From contig JAPOWW010000010.1 in NCBI GenBank assembly GCA_026707405.1, positions 1-64,000 of the forward strand: a DNA stretch of 64,000 nucleotides, read 5' to 3'. The translations under genes were made by a program, and so were the position numbers. The stretch comes from Chloroflexota bacterium. GTDB lineage: Bacteria; Chloroflexota; UBA11872; VXNJ01. Shown piece by piece: positions 26,900 to 35,322 of the stretch. The first letter of the stretch is position 1. Each line of letters starts with the position of its first letter. The notes beneath the pieces were generated by a model. It made no database searches and was not told where the DNA came from. It saw nothing but the letters and a program-made list of their open reading frames with translations.

Positions 26900-28562
26900 C
26901 CGGCAACAGTATGTGAGACGGATACGCCCCAGAGTGCTGCACCGTCTGGCGCGCTGTCCGCATTTCGGTATCCGTGCCCAGGTCGTTGCCTGTGTTGTGG
27001 TTCCTGTCGAAGCGCGGGAAGTTTGACGACGACACCTCGACCCGAATCCTGTGCCCCTTCTTGAAGACGTTTCCGGTCACCGCGAGATCGATTTCATACT
27101 TGTACAGCCAGTTGGGCTCCAGCAGCTTGGCCGACGTGAAGCCCCCTCGATAGCGCGCCCTGATAATCCCGTCGCAGAGGTTCTTCGCGTAGCCGCCGGT
27201 TGAGACGTCCACCAGCTTGGCGGTCCAGTCGGTGTCGAGTCCGTCCGTGGCCGCGTATAAGACGACCTTTATCGGTCCCGTCACTTCGAGGTCGGATTCC
27301 AGCGGCTCGCTGGTGTAGCACAGCACGTCCGCCCGCATCTCCACGTCTCGCTGGTCGTAAGGCCCCCACGGCACGATGTGCGGCGAGCAGCAATTGTTTC
27401 CTCCCACGGTCTGCACCGGGAAATCGGGATCGTATACGAAATGATCGGCGGGCTCGTCGCCCGGCTCATCGGTCGACAGGCCCCCGTCGCCCAGCAGCGT
27501 GTTGGCATTGCCCCCCGAGTGCAAATACCACTTCTGCCAGTCGGTCCTGGCGAGCGGCCATTCATGTTCATTCCGCCATTCGTTGACGCCCATGATGAAA
27601 AGCCTCAGCGGGGCTTCATCGACGATGCCGTTGTCTATCCCCCTCATCCAGTAGTCGAACCAGCGCCGCTCCAGTCCGTCGAGGTCGTAGAGCGAGTTCG
27701 CCCCAAAGTCGATATCGCCCGTCTTCGTGGAAAGGCTCAGCCCGTGCGGCCAGGGACCCACGATCAACTGACTCTGCCGGGCTTCGGGCGTCCGCCCATT
27801 TAGCCTGAGACCGTTGAAGTTGATAAACGTGTTGTGAGAGTAAAGGTCGTACCAGCCCCCCATGATCAGCGCTGGCGCGGCGATCTCGTCCCACTTGTTC
27901 TCGACGTTGACCGAGTCCCAGTAATCGTCATACTCGGTGTGCGTGACCCAGTCCTTCCAGAACTGGAGCTCCCTACCCGCAAGCTGGTCCATCTCGATCA
28001 GCGGGACTGTGCGAAACGCCTCGGTCCAGTTGTGATACTCGATGCTCTGCGCCGTTCGGCCGTTGGTCCGCATCCCCCACGTCAATGCGACGCTAAGCTG
28101 GAACGCGCCGCCGGGATGGATGAGGCCCGAGTACAGATCGCAGCACATCACCCTCGGCGCGATGCACGTCAGGTACTGGCTCCGGTGAGGGGCGCTCTGC
28201 CACTGCACCCATCCGAGATAGGAGCCGCCCGACATGCCGATATTCCCGTCGCTCCACTCCTGCCGGCCGATCCACTCCTGCGTATCGAAACCGTCCGGCC
28301 CGTGATTGAAGAGCGCGTAGTGCACGCCGTCCGAATCCCAGCGCCCCCGCACGTCCTGCATGACGCAGGCATAGCCATGGTTTGCAAACTGCATACCCTT
28401 CTCGATCATGTTCGACATGTTGTTGTCGTACGGAGTGCGCATCAAGACTGTCGGAAACTTGCCTGGCGCCTTCGGCAGATATATGTCCGAAGAAAGCTCC
28501 ACGCCGTCCCGCATGGGGGTCTTGACGTTGAGTCGCATGTCGACTTCGTAGTTTGCTTTCAT
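26883..28562 (-). CDS. CocE/NonD family hydrolase (X-Pro dipeptidyl-peptidase type)
   Basis: A 559-residue serine hydrolase acting on esters or amides. The nucleophile elbow is GMSGGSYLGWVQW, with Asp in GGWYDLYSHN and His in GPWPHGLSL as the other likely triad members. RMRTPY-type N-terminal strands (VLMRTPYDN), the DVRGRWDSDG oxyanion region and a C-terminal jelly-roll (KVVLYAATDGLDTDWTAKLVDV, GHRIRVEVSSSNFPRFDRN read in parts) complete the usual layout. The ATG at 28562 is chosen over a TTG at 28568 because GGAG lies six bases upstream. There is no signal peptide, so it is cytosolic. It converges with and slightly overlaps the methyltransferase gene. Confidence 0.9.
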   Translation of the reverse strand: MKANYEVDMRLNVKTPMRDGVELSSDIYLPKAPGKFPTVLMRTPYDNNMSNMIEKGMQFANHGYACVMQDVRGRWDSDGVHYALFNHGPDGFDTQEWIGRQEWSDGNIGMSGGSYLGWVQWQSAPHRSQYLTCIAPRVMCCDLYSGLIHPGGAFQLSVALTWGMRTNGRTAQSIEYHNWTEAFRTVPLIEMDQLAGRELQFWKDWVTHTEYDDYWDSVNVENKWDEIAAPALIMGGWYDLYSHNTFINFNGLRLNGRTPEARQSQLIVGPWPHGLSLSTKTGDIDFGANSLYDLDGLERRWFDYWMRGIDNGIVDEAPLRLFIMGVNEWRNEHEWPLARTDWQKWYLHSGGNANTLLGDGGLSTDEPGDEPADHFVYDPDFPVQTVGGNNCCSPHIVPWGPYDQRDVEMRADVLCYTSEPLESDLEVTGPIKVVLYAATDGLDTDWTAKLVDVSTGGYAKNLCDGIIRARYRGGFTSAKLLEPNWLYKYEIDLAVTGNVFKKGHRIRVEVSSSNFPRFDRNHNTGNDLGTDTEMRTARQTVQHSGAYPSHILLPVIPAE

Positions 28563-28583
28563 GGTCAACTCCGGCCTGTCTAT

Positions 28584-28620
28584 TCGTCATTCCGGCGAAA
28601 GCCGGAATCCAGGGGCCGGA
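28584..28620. repeat. CGTCATTCCGGCGAAAGCCGG hairpin repeat
   Basis: A single palindromic element (CATTCCGGCG/AAAGCCGGAATCC) just upstream of the CocE gene. Related elements lie at 1-45, 205-262, 5850-5875, 23729-23750, 34936-34985 and 35211-35238. The rest of the 211-bp gap to 28774 shows nothing else. Confidence 0.65.
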
Positions 28621-28773
28621 GATCACTCGTCAATTGGTCGCCGCATGTCTCCGGCGCTTGAAGAATACCGGCTCCCTACAGCCGATTAGACTGCAAAATA
28701 GCACACGCATCATGATTCAAACTCGGTACTCGAAAGAGGTAACGCCGGGAACTAATCGGGCGTTCAATTCGAC

Positions 28774-29316
28774 ATGGCCGAAAAGGGCAAAGCTGTGTCA
28801 CAAAGCAGACCCATAGACCGCCCGACCGTGCGGCTCATCGTCCTCAACGACAGGGACGAAGTCCTCCTCTTCCGCCTCGAAGGCGCTGGCGGCCCATTCT
28901 GGATGACTCCCGGAGGCGGCCTCGAAGCCGGTGAATCGTACGAGCAGGCCGCGCGGCGCGAGCTCAAGGAGGAAACCGGCATCGAGTTCGCCGACCTGGG
29001 CCCTTGGGTCTGGAAGGGCACAGACCTCTGGCACGCGCCGAACGAGACCTACCGCATGGTCCGCCGCTTCTACCTCGTCCGCTTGCGCGACACGCCCGAA
29101 GTGGATATCAGCGGTCTAACCGGCTTTGAAGAGAAGGTGACACTGGACTATCGCTGGTGGCCTATAGACGAAATCCGCCAATCGTCCGAGAGGTTTTCGC
29201 CGCAACGCATGGCCGATCTGCTGACGCCCCTGATCGCCGGCGAGATTCCGCACCCGCCGATCGAAGCCGGACCGTTTTCCAAACTCAAAAAGCACTCACA
29301 TGAAGACGTCCAATGA
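28774..29316 (+). CDS. Nudix hydrolase
   Basis: A 180-residue hydrolase of nucleoside-diphosphate-linked compounds. The Nudix box GGGLEAGESYEQAARRELKEETGI (read as G-x5-E-x7-REL-x-EE-x-G) is complete near residue 48. FWMTPGGG before it and YRWWPIDEIRQSSERFSP after it are typical of small Nudix enzymes. The protein at 31625 is a close paralog over its whole length. The stop overlaps the start of the kinase gene by four bases (ATGA), so they are translationally coupled. The substrate cannot be assigned. Confidence 0.9.
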   Translation: MAEKGKAVSQSRPIDRPTVRLIVLNDRDEVLLFRLEGAGGPFWMTPGGGLEAGESYEQAARRELKEETGIEFADLGPWVWKGTDLWHAPNETYRMVRRFYLVRLRDTPEVDISGLTGFEEKVTLDYRWWPIDEIRQSSERFSPQRMADLLTPLIAGEIPHPPIEAGPFSKLKKHSHEDVQ

Positions 29317-29891
29317 CTCCAAGTCCATGCCTGCTGATCGTCAACGGCCATCCCGCAACCGGAAAGACCACGCTCGCTGAATTCCTGTCCCGCCGCCTGG
29401 CCCTGCCTCTGCTTTCCAAGGATTATGTCAAGGAGACTCTTGGCGATCAGCTGGGCACAGCCAGTTACGAAGACTCTACCCGTCTTGGACGAGCGGCCTT
29501 CGAGATCATCTTCACGCTCGCCGAGTCGTGGCTCGGAAGCGGGGGCTCGGTGATTCTCGAATCACCGCTTCGCGCCGACATCGAGGATTCGCGAATCGCC
29601 CGTCTCGAGAGCGAGTGCCCGTGCACCGCCACGCAGATTGTCCTGACCGCGGACCCCGCGACTCTGTCCCAGCGCTACCGCCTGCGAAGCCGCGAGCCTT
29701 CGAGACATCACACCCATTTCGACCACGAACGGTTCTCACAGATCGATGCGATGGTCGCTGAACCCCTGAAGCCTCTCACCGTTTTCGCCGGCACGCTGAC
29801 CGTCGATACGTCCGACTGGACTAAAGTTGACTACGACTCGATTCTCGATTGGGTCTTGGAGTCGACGAATCTCAGCGACCGGCGGACCTGA
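29313..29891 (+). CDS. P-loop kinase of the AAA/zeta-like small-molecule family
   Basis: A 192-residue cytosolic kinase. The P-loop is GHPATGKTT at residues 12-20, followed by LSKDYVKETLGD, the lid-proximal acidic segment seen in this kinase family. The strand SVILESPL and the Arg-rich QRYRLRSREPSRH resemble the nucleotide-binding lid of predicted kinases and chloramphenicol-phosphotransferase-like proteins. Its start overlaps the Nudix stop. The 3' end of this gene is duplicated at 33114-33170, where only the last 18 codons survive. The target could be a nucleoside, a sugar or an antibiotic. Confidence 0.8.
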   Translation: MTPSPCLLIVNGHPATGKTTLAEFLSRRLALPLLSKDYVKETLGDQLGTASYEDSTRLGRAAFEIIFTLAESWLGSGGSVILESPLRADIEDSRIARLESECPCTATQIVLTADPATLSQRYRLRSREPSRHHTHFDHERFSQIDAMVAEPLKPLTVFAGTLTVDTSDWTKVDYDSILDWVLESTNLSDRRT

Positions 29892-29938
29892 CCTTGCACT
29901 CCTCAAGACGGATTCCGCCCCAGAATTAGAATACCGCT

Positions 29939-30805
29939 GTGACTCAGGAACATAACTACGATCCCGCCCGCGTGCGCGACTTCTTCAACCGCCTGGGATA
30001 CGGCGAGTGGGAGCGGCTGGAACAGAGCGCGACCAGCCGAATCCAGGCGCGAATCCATACTCACTATCTGCATCGATTCTTTGAGCGCGGCGACCGCGTT
30101 TTGGACGCGGGAGCAGGCCCCGGACGATTCACCGTCGAACTGGCCCGGCTGGGAGCGACCGTCTCCGTGGTCGACATCTCGGAAGAGCAGCTTCGGCTGA
30201 ATCGCCAAAAGGTCACCGAAGCGGGCCTGCTGGACTCTGTGGACGGATGGAACAGAGCCGACATCCTCGATCTCGGCCTGTTCAGTGACGCAACGTTCGA
30301 CGGGACGGTCTGCTACGGCGGCGGACTCAGTTACGTACTGGAGCGCGCGGACGAGGCGCTAGAAGAGTTGCTGCGGGTCACCAAGCCGGGCGGACTCGTG
30401 GCCCTCAGTGTCCCGAATGTAGTCGGAACCGCCCGAATGTCGCTCCCCGGTTTCCCCGCGTGGATCGAGCGTCACGGACGCGAAGATCTCGATCACCAGA
30501 TGGCGACCGGAGACGCCCTGGGCACTACGAAAGAAGGTCACTGGACCCACATGTACCGCTGGCGCGAGTTCGAGGAGCTCCTGCTGGACCACCGCTGTGA
30601 GATCGTCGCCGCCTCGACCTCGGGTTTCATGTCGATACTGAACGACGAAATCGTCGCGGCGTTTGAGAAAGACCCGGACTTCTACGACTGGTTTCTCCGC
30701 TGGGAGATCGAATACTCTCGGGAGCCCGGCGCGCTCGATGGTGGCGCCCAACTCATCGCGGTCGTCAGGCGAGATGGGTCGGCGGAAAGACAGGACACCG
30801 TTTGA
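29939..30805 (+). CDS. class I SAM-dependent methyltransferase, paralog of 25976
   Basis: A 288-residue methyltransferase starting at a GTG (29939). The SAM motif VLDAGAGPGRFTVELARLGATVSVVDIS, read in parts, is followed by DGTVCYGGGLSYVLERADEALEELLRVTKPGG. It lines up along its whole length with the 25976 protein, so the two arose by duplication. The stop overlaps the TTG start of the GDPD gene, giving a run Nudix, kinase, methyltransferase and GDPD on one strand with coupled ends. The methyl acceptor is unknown; the pattern suggests modification and salvage of a phosphorylated small molecule. Confidence 0.85.
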   Translation: MTQEHNYDPARVRDFFNRLGYGEWERLEQSATSRIQARIHTHYLHRFFERGDRVLDAGAGPGRFTVELARLGATVSVVDISEEQLRLNRQKVTEAGLLDSVDGWNRADILDLGLFSDATFDGTVCYGGGLSYVLERADEALEELLRVTKPGGLVALSVPNVVGTARMSLPGFPAWIERHGREDLDHQMATGDALGTTKEGHWTHMYRWREFEELLLDHRCEIVAASTSGFMSILNDEIVAAFEKDPDFYDWFLRWEIEYSREPGALDGGAQLIAVVRRDGSAERQDTV

Positions 30806-31560
30806 CGAAAACGCTCATCTTCGCGCATAGAGGCGACACCGAAATCGCCCCCGAAAACACGTTGCCCGCATTCGAAAGCGCGCTGAAGAAGGGAGCCGAC
30901 GGTATCGAGCTGGACGTTTACCTGACGACGGACGGCTATCTGATCGTTCATCACGATCACTACCTGGGCCGGACCAACGAAGGTTCGGGATTCATAGGCG
31001 ACTTTACGCTCGCCGAGCTCCAGAGGCTCGACGCCGGTTCGTGGTTTGACACCGCCTTCTCCGGCGAGCGGATGCCGACGCTCGAACAGGTGCTGGATCT
31101 GGGCCGTGGCGAAACGCGTTTCCAGATAGAGATGAAGAGTTCGTCAACCGCGATCGTCCATCACGTTCACGAGACCGTCGTAAGATCCGGCCTTGCCGAC
31201 GTCGTTCACCTGACCTCGTTCCACGTGCCGCTTCTCGTCGAGGCAGTGCGGCTCAAGCCGCGTTGCGCCATTGGAGTCTTCTTTGCCGATCCTCTGCCGG
31301 AATGGATGCAACCAGAGCTCAGAGAGCGTCAGATAGTCGACTGGATGATGGCTATGGATGCGCAAACTGCGCACGTGAGGCCCCAGCTGCTCACTTCCGG
31401 TTTTGTCGACCGAATGCACAGTCGGGGATTCGCGGTCCACGGCGCAAACCTGGACTGCGAGAACCAGATGCGTCACGCCATCGCTATTGGCGTGGACCGA
31501 TTCGACACCGACTGCCTCGAAACGGCCCTGACTATCCGAGCTGAATCACAACGACAGTGA
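30802..31560 (+). CDS. glycerophosphodiester phosphodiesterase family protein
   Basis: A 252-residue TIM-barrel hydrolase that would split glycerophosphodiesters to glycerol-3-phosphate and an alcohol. Catalytic signatures are complete: AHRGDTEIAPENTLPAF with the His-Arg and Glu-Asn pairs, GIELDVYLTTDGYLIVHHD with the metal-binding Glu/Asp and the second His. FQIEMKSS later matches the second Glu/Lys strand. There is no signal peptide, so it acts in the cytoplasm. The start is a TTG overlapping the previous stop (TTTGACG). It is the fourth gene of the coupled run from 28774. Confidence 0.9.
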   Translation: MTKTLIFAHRGDTEIAPENTLPAFESALKKGADGIELDVYLTTDGYLIVHHDHYLGRTNEGSGFIGDFTLAELQRLDAGSWFDTAFSGERMPTLEQVLDLGRGETRFQIEMKSSSTAIVHHVHETVVRSGLADVVHLTSFHVPLLVEAVRLKPRCAIGVFFADPLPEWMQPELRERQIVDWMMAMDAQTAHVRPQLLTSGFVDRMHSRGFAVHGANLDCENQMRHAIAIGVDRFDTDCLETALTIRAESQRQ

Positions 31561-31624
31561 CCTGCAGGTTGGGATCGACGGTATCGAGCCTCGATTGTTT
31601 ACCCAGCCCATAGGATTGCAAGCG

Positions 31625-32134
31625 ATGCTGGAAGACAAACCCATAGACCGCCCAGCCGCCCGGCTTATCGTCCTCAACGAAAAGGATGAAGTCCTGCTCC
31701 TGCGCCTCGAAGGCAATGGCGGGCCGTTATGGAGAACCCCCGGCGGCGGCCTCCAGGCCGGTGAGTCCTACGAACAAGCTGCGCGGCGCGAGCTCAAGGA
31801 AGAGACACGCATCGAGGTCGGGCAACTCGGCCCCTGGGTGTGGAAAGGCGCACACCTCTGGCGCGGCCGTCATCAGACCCACCGCAGGATTGGACGCTTC
31901 TACCTCGTGCGGTTGCGCCACACTCCGAAAGTCAATATCGCCGGTCTGACTGGTTTGGAGGCGAGCTTGACCGTCGAATACCGCTGGTGGTCTATCGACG
32001 AAATCCGCCAATCGCGCGAGAGGTTTTCACCGCACCGCATGGCCGAACTCCTGACGCCCCTGATCGCCGGCGAGATTCCGAACCAGCCAATCGACGCCGG
32101 TCCGTTTTCCTATGTCACAGAGGACCTGCGTTAA
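31625..32134 (+). CDS. Nudix hydrolase, paralog of 28774
   Basis: A 169-residue Nudix protein starting at the ATG at 31625 with AGGA ten to seven bases upstream; a TTG at 31595 gives a less likely extension. The Nudix box GGGLQAGESYEQAARRELKEETRI is intact in its catalytic REL-x-EE core. The residue after the EET is Arg where the family has Gly. The rest is very similar to the 28774 protein, including the tail RMAELLTPLIAGEIPNQPIDAGPFS. It is not followed by an intact kinase: after an inserted secreted-protein gene, only a kinase scar remains (33114-33170). Confidence 0.85.
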   Translation: MLEDKPIDRPAARLIVLNEKDEVLLLRLEGNGGPLWRTPGGGLQAGESYEQAARRELKEETRIEVGQLGPWVWKGAHLWRGRHQTHRRIGRFYLVRLRHTPKVNIAGLTGLEASLTVEYRWWSIDEIRQSRERFSPHRMAELLTPLIAGEIPNQPIDAGPFSYVTEDLR

Positions 32135-32229
32135 GATGCTGCAGACGTAAAGTCTCAACAGTTGAATCTCAGTCGTGGTCTGCAAGCCTTAGCCAATCAG
32201 GTTGCCGGCCTTAAGAACGCCATAAAACG

Positions 32230-32979
32230 ATGAAACGCTCCATCTTCGCAATCATCGCCGGCTTGCTTCTCTCTGTCGGTATTGCCACCGTTGCCCTGGC
32301 GCAATGGCCCACAACTTGCGTGGAGGCGAACGATGCTTTTGAGCGGTACGTGGGCAACGAGCACAATGTAGGTATCTATCAGCGGACGTTTGGAGACGGC
32401 CCCCTGGCCGAGCAAGCCTGTCAGAACGATCATCGCGAAGACATCCGCGCCGCGTTCAACTGGGCAATTCCAGAGTCCACTCCTGCCTCTGAATCGACAC
32501 CTGTTGAACCCCCGCCTCCTCCAGCGAATGACTATGGCAATTGGTGGTACACCAATCGTGACGGCACTCACTGGGCTGTGATTAATTCCTCTTCGGGTAA
32601 TGCGGCTTTGGAAGTCCGTTGCGGTGAGACCACCCGACGATTTCCATTCTTGGTGTATCTCTTCTGGTACGACACGCCGGACGATGGACTATCGGACCTC
32701 GACGACGGTGAGTACGACATCAGGGTTGAGTATCGCTGGCACAGACACGCTGCCGCCTTTCAGACTCACACATGGTGGGAAGGAGGGTGGAGAGTTTTCC
32801 TTCCCGATGATCGAGGCGCTGACTTCGCTAGGCTGCTGATCAGAGACCCGGGGATCAGCTTCAGGGTTCGCTCGGAAAGGTCCGGCAGGATTTATGAAGC
32901 TGACTTCGACAATCTTGGAACCGATGATGGGCCGGATCACCCGATCCGCCAGGTGATGAAGATTGGCGCGAAGACCTGA
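32230..32979 (+). CDS. secreted protein sharing a domain with the lipoprotein at 1072
   Basis: A 249-residue protein with a clear signal peptide (MKRSIFAIIAGLLLSVGIATVALA) and a signal peptidase I site after ALA. Residues 25-80 are a variable region with three cysteines. A Pro/Ser/Thr linker (about 80-98) leads to a 145-residue domain. It has VRC, EYRW, VFLPDD, FARLLI and DHPIR blocks in the same order as the lipoprotein at 1072, so the domain is shared. It interrupts the expected Nudix-kinase-methyltransferase order between 32134 and 33114. The function is unknown; an extracellular binding domain is most likely. Confidence 0.75.
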   Translation: MKRSIFAIIAGLLLSVGIATVALAQWPTTCVEANDAFERYVGNEHNVGIYQRTFGDGPLAEQACQNDHREDIRAAFNWAIPESTPASESTPVEPPPPPANDYGNWWYTNRDGTHWAVINSSSGNAALEVRCGETTRRFPFLVYLFWYDTPDDGLSDLDDGEYDIRVEYRWHRHAAAFQTHTWWEGGWRVFLPDDRGADFARLLIRDPGISFRVRSERSGRIYEADFDNLGTDDGPDHPIRQVMKIGAKT

Positions 32980-33024
32980 TAAATAGCAGACCTGAACACT
33001 AAGACGACGCAGGTGCCGCCAAAA

Positions 33025-33089
33025 GCCGGTGATGGGAGTCAAACCCACAACCCCTGGCCGACTGAAACCGAGGTTCTCCAGGCACCGGC
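33025..33089 (-). other. tRNA-like remnant: 7-bp stem plus T-arm-like hairpin
   Basis: Read on the minus strand, GCCGGTG (33083-33089) pairs perfectly with CACCGGC (33025-33031) across 65 nt. Just inside the 3' arm is GTGGG-TTTGACT-CCCAT, a T-arm look-alike with T for C at the usual position 56. A normal D arm and anticodon arm cannot be drawn, so this is not a working tRNA. It could be a decayed class II tRNA or a tRNA 3'-end scar from an integration, or chance. Confidence 0.3.
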
Positions 33090-33113
33090 CAGTGATGAGG
33101 TGGACGTGATTTC

Positions 33114-33170
33114 CACTCGATTCTCGACTGGGTCTTGGAGTTGACGAGTCTGAGCGACCGACAAGCATGA
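33114..33170 (+). pseudogene. 3' remnant of a second kinase gene
   Basis: Eighteen codons ending in TGA match the end of the kinase gene at 29313-29891 in the same frame (HSILDWVLELTSLSDRQA against DSILDWVLESTNLSDRRT). The similarity continues past the stop (TGACCTTGC[AG]CTCC). The stop overlaps the ATG of the next methyltransferase as ATGA, so this was once a coupled kinase-methyltransferase pair. The rest of the kinase is lost. Confidence 0.8.
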
Positions 33171-33874
33171 CCTTGCGCTCCCCCGAAGCCGAATCCACCC
33201 CTGACAAACCGAAACCCGCAATCCGCAACCAGGGGGTGATCCCGTTCTACGGCGCGACCGATCCCGACTTGTTCGCAATCGAGCGAGCCAGCATGGACAG
33301 GGCCGGCAAGGTCGTCCGGTTCCTCGACGAAACGCTGCCCCAGAGCGGCCTCGCGCTGGATGTCGGAGCAGGTGACGGATTCACCGCCCAGGCACTCACC
33401 ACACGTTCCCGGACCGTCGTCGCCCTGGAGCCGTCCGCTGGAATGGTCCGGCCCGAGCGACCGCTGCGCTGGTGCCGTGGCCAGGCCCAGGCCCTCCCGT
33501 TCGCCGATGCCTCGTTCGAAGGCGCGTACTCGACCTGGGCCTACTTCTTTCCCGGCTACCACGACATCTCTCCGGGTTTGTCCGAGATTCGCCGCGTGAC
33601 GAAAGCGGGCGGTCCAATCGTCATAGTCGACAACGCCGGCGGTGACGAGTTCACCGCGCTCGGCGACGATAAACCAGTCAGGGATATCGACGCGTGGATC
33701 AACCTCGGCTTCGAAGTTGTTTACATCGACACTGCCTTCGAGTTCGAGACGCTCGACGACGCCCGCCGCCTGCTGGGTTTCTTCTTCGGCGAACGTGGCC
33801 TCAAGAACGTCAGCCTGCAAGTCGAATTCAGAGTCGCCTGCTTCATCGGCGAGGGCATCGGCACAGCCGCCTAG
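33167..33874 (+). CDS. class I SAM-dependent methyltransferase, UbiE-like
   Basis: A 235-residue protein with SAM motif LALDVGAGDGFTAQALT (about 64-80), VVALEPSAGMV, the motif IV region LPFADASFEGAYSTWAYFF and VTKAGGPIVIVDNAGGDEF. The start ATG at 33167 overlaps the stop of a kinase remnant. The first ten to twelve residues match sequence that follows the kinase stop in the other copy, so the N-terminus may have been acquired from non-coding DNA. It is not a close paralog of the 25976 and 29939 enzymes. It probably methylates a small acceptor in the same unknown pathway as the Nudix and kinase genes. Confidence 0.8.
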   Translation: MTLRSPEAESTPDKPKPAIRNQGVIPFYGATDPDLFAIERASMDRAGKVVRFLDETLPQSGLALDVGAGDGFTAQALTTRSRTVVALEPSAGMVRPERPLRWCRGQAQALPFADASFEGAYSTWAYFFPGYHDISPGLSEIRRVTKAGGPIVIVDNAGGDEFTALGDDKPVRDIDAWINLGFEVVYIDTAFEFETLDDARRLLGFFFGERGLKNVSLQVEFRVACFIGEGIGTAA

Positions 33875-33886
33875 CCCTACCCGGAG

Positions 33887-34831
33887 TCAGCCGCCGGCCT
33901 GGCGCGCGGCGTCCCGCAAGCGCTCCGCCTGCTCAACGAAGTCCAGCCCGACCAGCTCCTTGAACGCTTCCATGAGCCGCGCCGTCACCGGCCCCGGCAC
34001 GCCGTCACCAAATTCCCTCCCGCTCACTGCTCGCACCGGCACGATGACGTAAGGCGTCGTCGTAAAGAACGCCTCGTCGGCCATGATCACCTCATACTGG
34101 CCTATATTCGTTTCCCTAAACGGAATCCCGAGACCGGCCGCCAGCTCGATCACGACCGCCCGCGTCACTCCCAGCAGGATGTTGCGAGGCTCGGGCGAGA
34201 TCAGCGCCCCGTCCCGCACGATGAAGAAATTCGCCCCCACCCCTTCGGCAATGAATCCATCGTCGTCCATCAGCAGCGCCCACGCCTTTGGATCGACCCG
34301 TCTAGCCTCCAGGTCCGCCAGCGCGTAGTGAATACGGCTCCTGTTCTTCGACTTCGGATCGATCAGCCGCGCCGGTACCGTCCGCTGCGACGTCACCACC
34401 ACGTCGACCCCGTTCGTGTAGACCTCCGCGATTTCCGGACTGCGCCGCGACAAGGGCCATGTGTAGACCAGCACCGTCGGCCTGAACCCGCTCGGCGGCG
34501 GCGGACCGAACCCCGCCATCGGGCCGTTGGACACGTTGTGCGAAATGCCGATGTCGTCGCCAGAGTCATACAGATGCCGGTTCCGCTCGACCGTCTCCAG
34601 GGTCACGCGCTCCATCTCCGGCAGCGTCAGACCGCAGTCGATCTCCGCATACCGCATCGACGCGTACAGCCGCTCCAGGTGCTCGCCAAGCCGGAAAGGT
34701 CCGTGATTGAACGTCCGCGTGTACTCGAAAACGGCATGGCCGTACAGCACTCCCGCGTCGGTGATCGGAAGCCCCGCCCGCGATTCCGGGATGAACTCGC
34801 CACTCAGATATAAGACGCGCTCTTCTTCCAT
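33887..34831 (-). CDS. class IV aminotransferase (branched-chain/D-amino-acid type)
   Basis: A 314-residue fold-type IV PLP enzyme. The ATG at 34831 is chosen because AAGGAG lies just upstream; the upstream start at 34894 looks non-coding. The region DPKSKNRSRIHYALADLEARRVDPKAWALLMDDDG, read in parts, contains the expected PLP lysine. EGVGANFFIVRDG, SPEPRNILLGVTR (phosphate-binding) and ADEAFFTTTPYVIVPV are all typical. A paralog lies at 44241. The context here is only a repeat-rich gap upstream, so the amino acid or amine substrate is open. Confidence 0.85.
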   Translation of the reverse strand: MEEERVLYLSGEFIPESRAGLPITDAGVLYGHAVFEYTRTFNHGPFRLGEHLERLYASMRYAEIDCGLTLPEMERVTLETVERNRHLYDSGDDIGISHNVSNGPMAGFGPPPPSGFRPTVLVYTWPLSRRSPEIAEVYTNGVDVVVTSQRTVPARLIDPKSKNRSRIHYALADLEARRVDPKAWALLMDDDGFIAEGVGANFFIVRDGALISPEPRNILLGVTRAVVIELAAGLGIPFRETNIGQYEVIMADEAFFTTTPYVIVPVRAVSGREFGDGVPGPVTARLMEAFKELVGLDFVEQAERLRDAARQAGG

Positions 34832-34935
34832 CGGCTCCTTGGTGGTGGAATCGGCGTCAGCCGGGTTCGGGCGTGCGACCGGAGCGGTTCTCACATCATG
34901 GACTCGCTTTCCCTATTCTGCGATGCCCTCACCCG

Positions 34936-35238
34936 TCATTCCGGCGAAAAGCCTGCCCCGTACTCGATACGGGGCCGGAATCCAGTCTCCCGGCCGTCAT
35001 CCCCACGAAATTGGAAGTTCAGAAACCGCCACCCAACTCAGTCCCTAACCGCCACATCCGTCCCCTCTTCCCTTCGAGGGAGAAGGACAGAACCTGCCTC
35101 GTACTCCGATAGGGGGCGGACTCCATTCCAACATTCGGACGCCGTAGGGGCGGTTCGCAAACCGCCCTTCGTCATTGGTGGCAAGCCTCCCTCTCCGGCA
35201 ATCTGACTGTCATTCCCGCGAAAGCGGGAATCCATCCC
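34936..35238. repeat. repeat cluster (CGTCATTCC, CCCTC and GGGCGGTTCG families)
   Basis: The 490-bp gap 34832-35322 carries CGTCATTCCGGCGAAAAG at 34936-34955, its partner GCCGGAATCCAG at 34974-34985, a degenerate CCCTC..GAGGG hairpin near 35066-35092, the palindrome GGGCGGTTCGCAAACCGCCC at 35148-35167, and CATTCCCGCGAAAGCGGGAA at 35213-35232. A CTGTCCAAGG motif follows at about 35258. No gene is supported. Confidence 0.7.
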
Positions 35239-35322
35239 CGTTTGCCTGCCCTGAACCTGTCCAAGGGCCGACCGCGTCGAACCACTTCCCAATCGGTAGC
35301 GCCCGCCGTCTCTTAACCACCC

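Noticed and set aside
27834-28661. Plus-strand frame of 275 codons opposite the CocE gene
   Set aside because: Antisense of a gene with an intact Ser-Asp-His triad.
34707-35206. Plus-strand frames over the 34.9-35.2 kb repeats
   Set aside because: They consist of repeat-derived peptides of the SRTAP and ESRNP kind.
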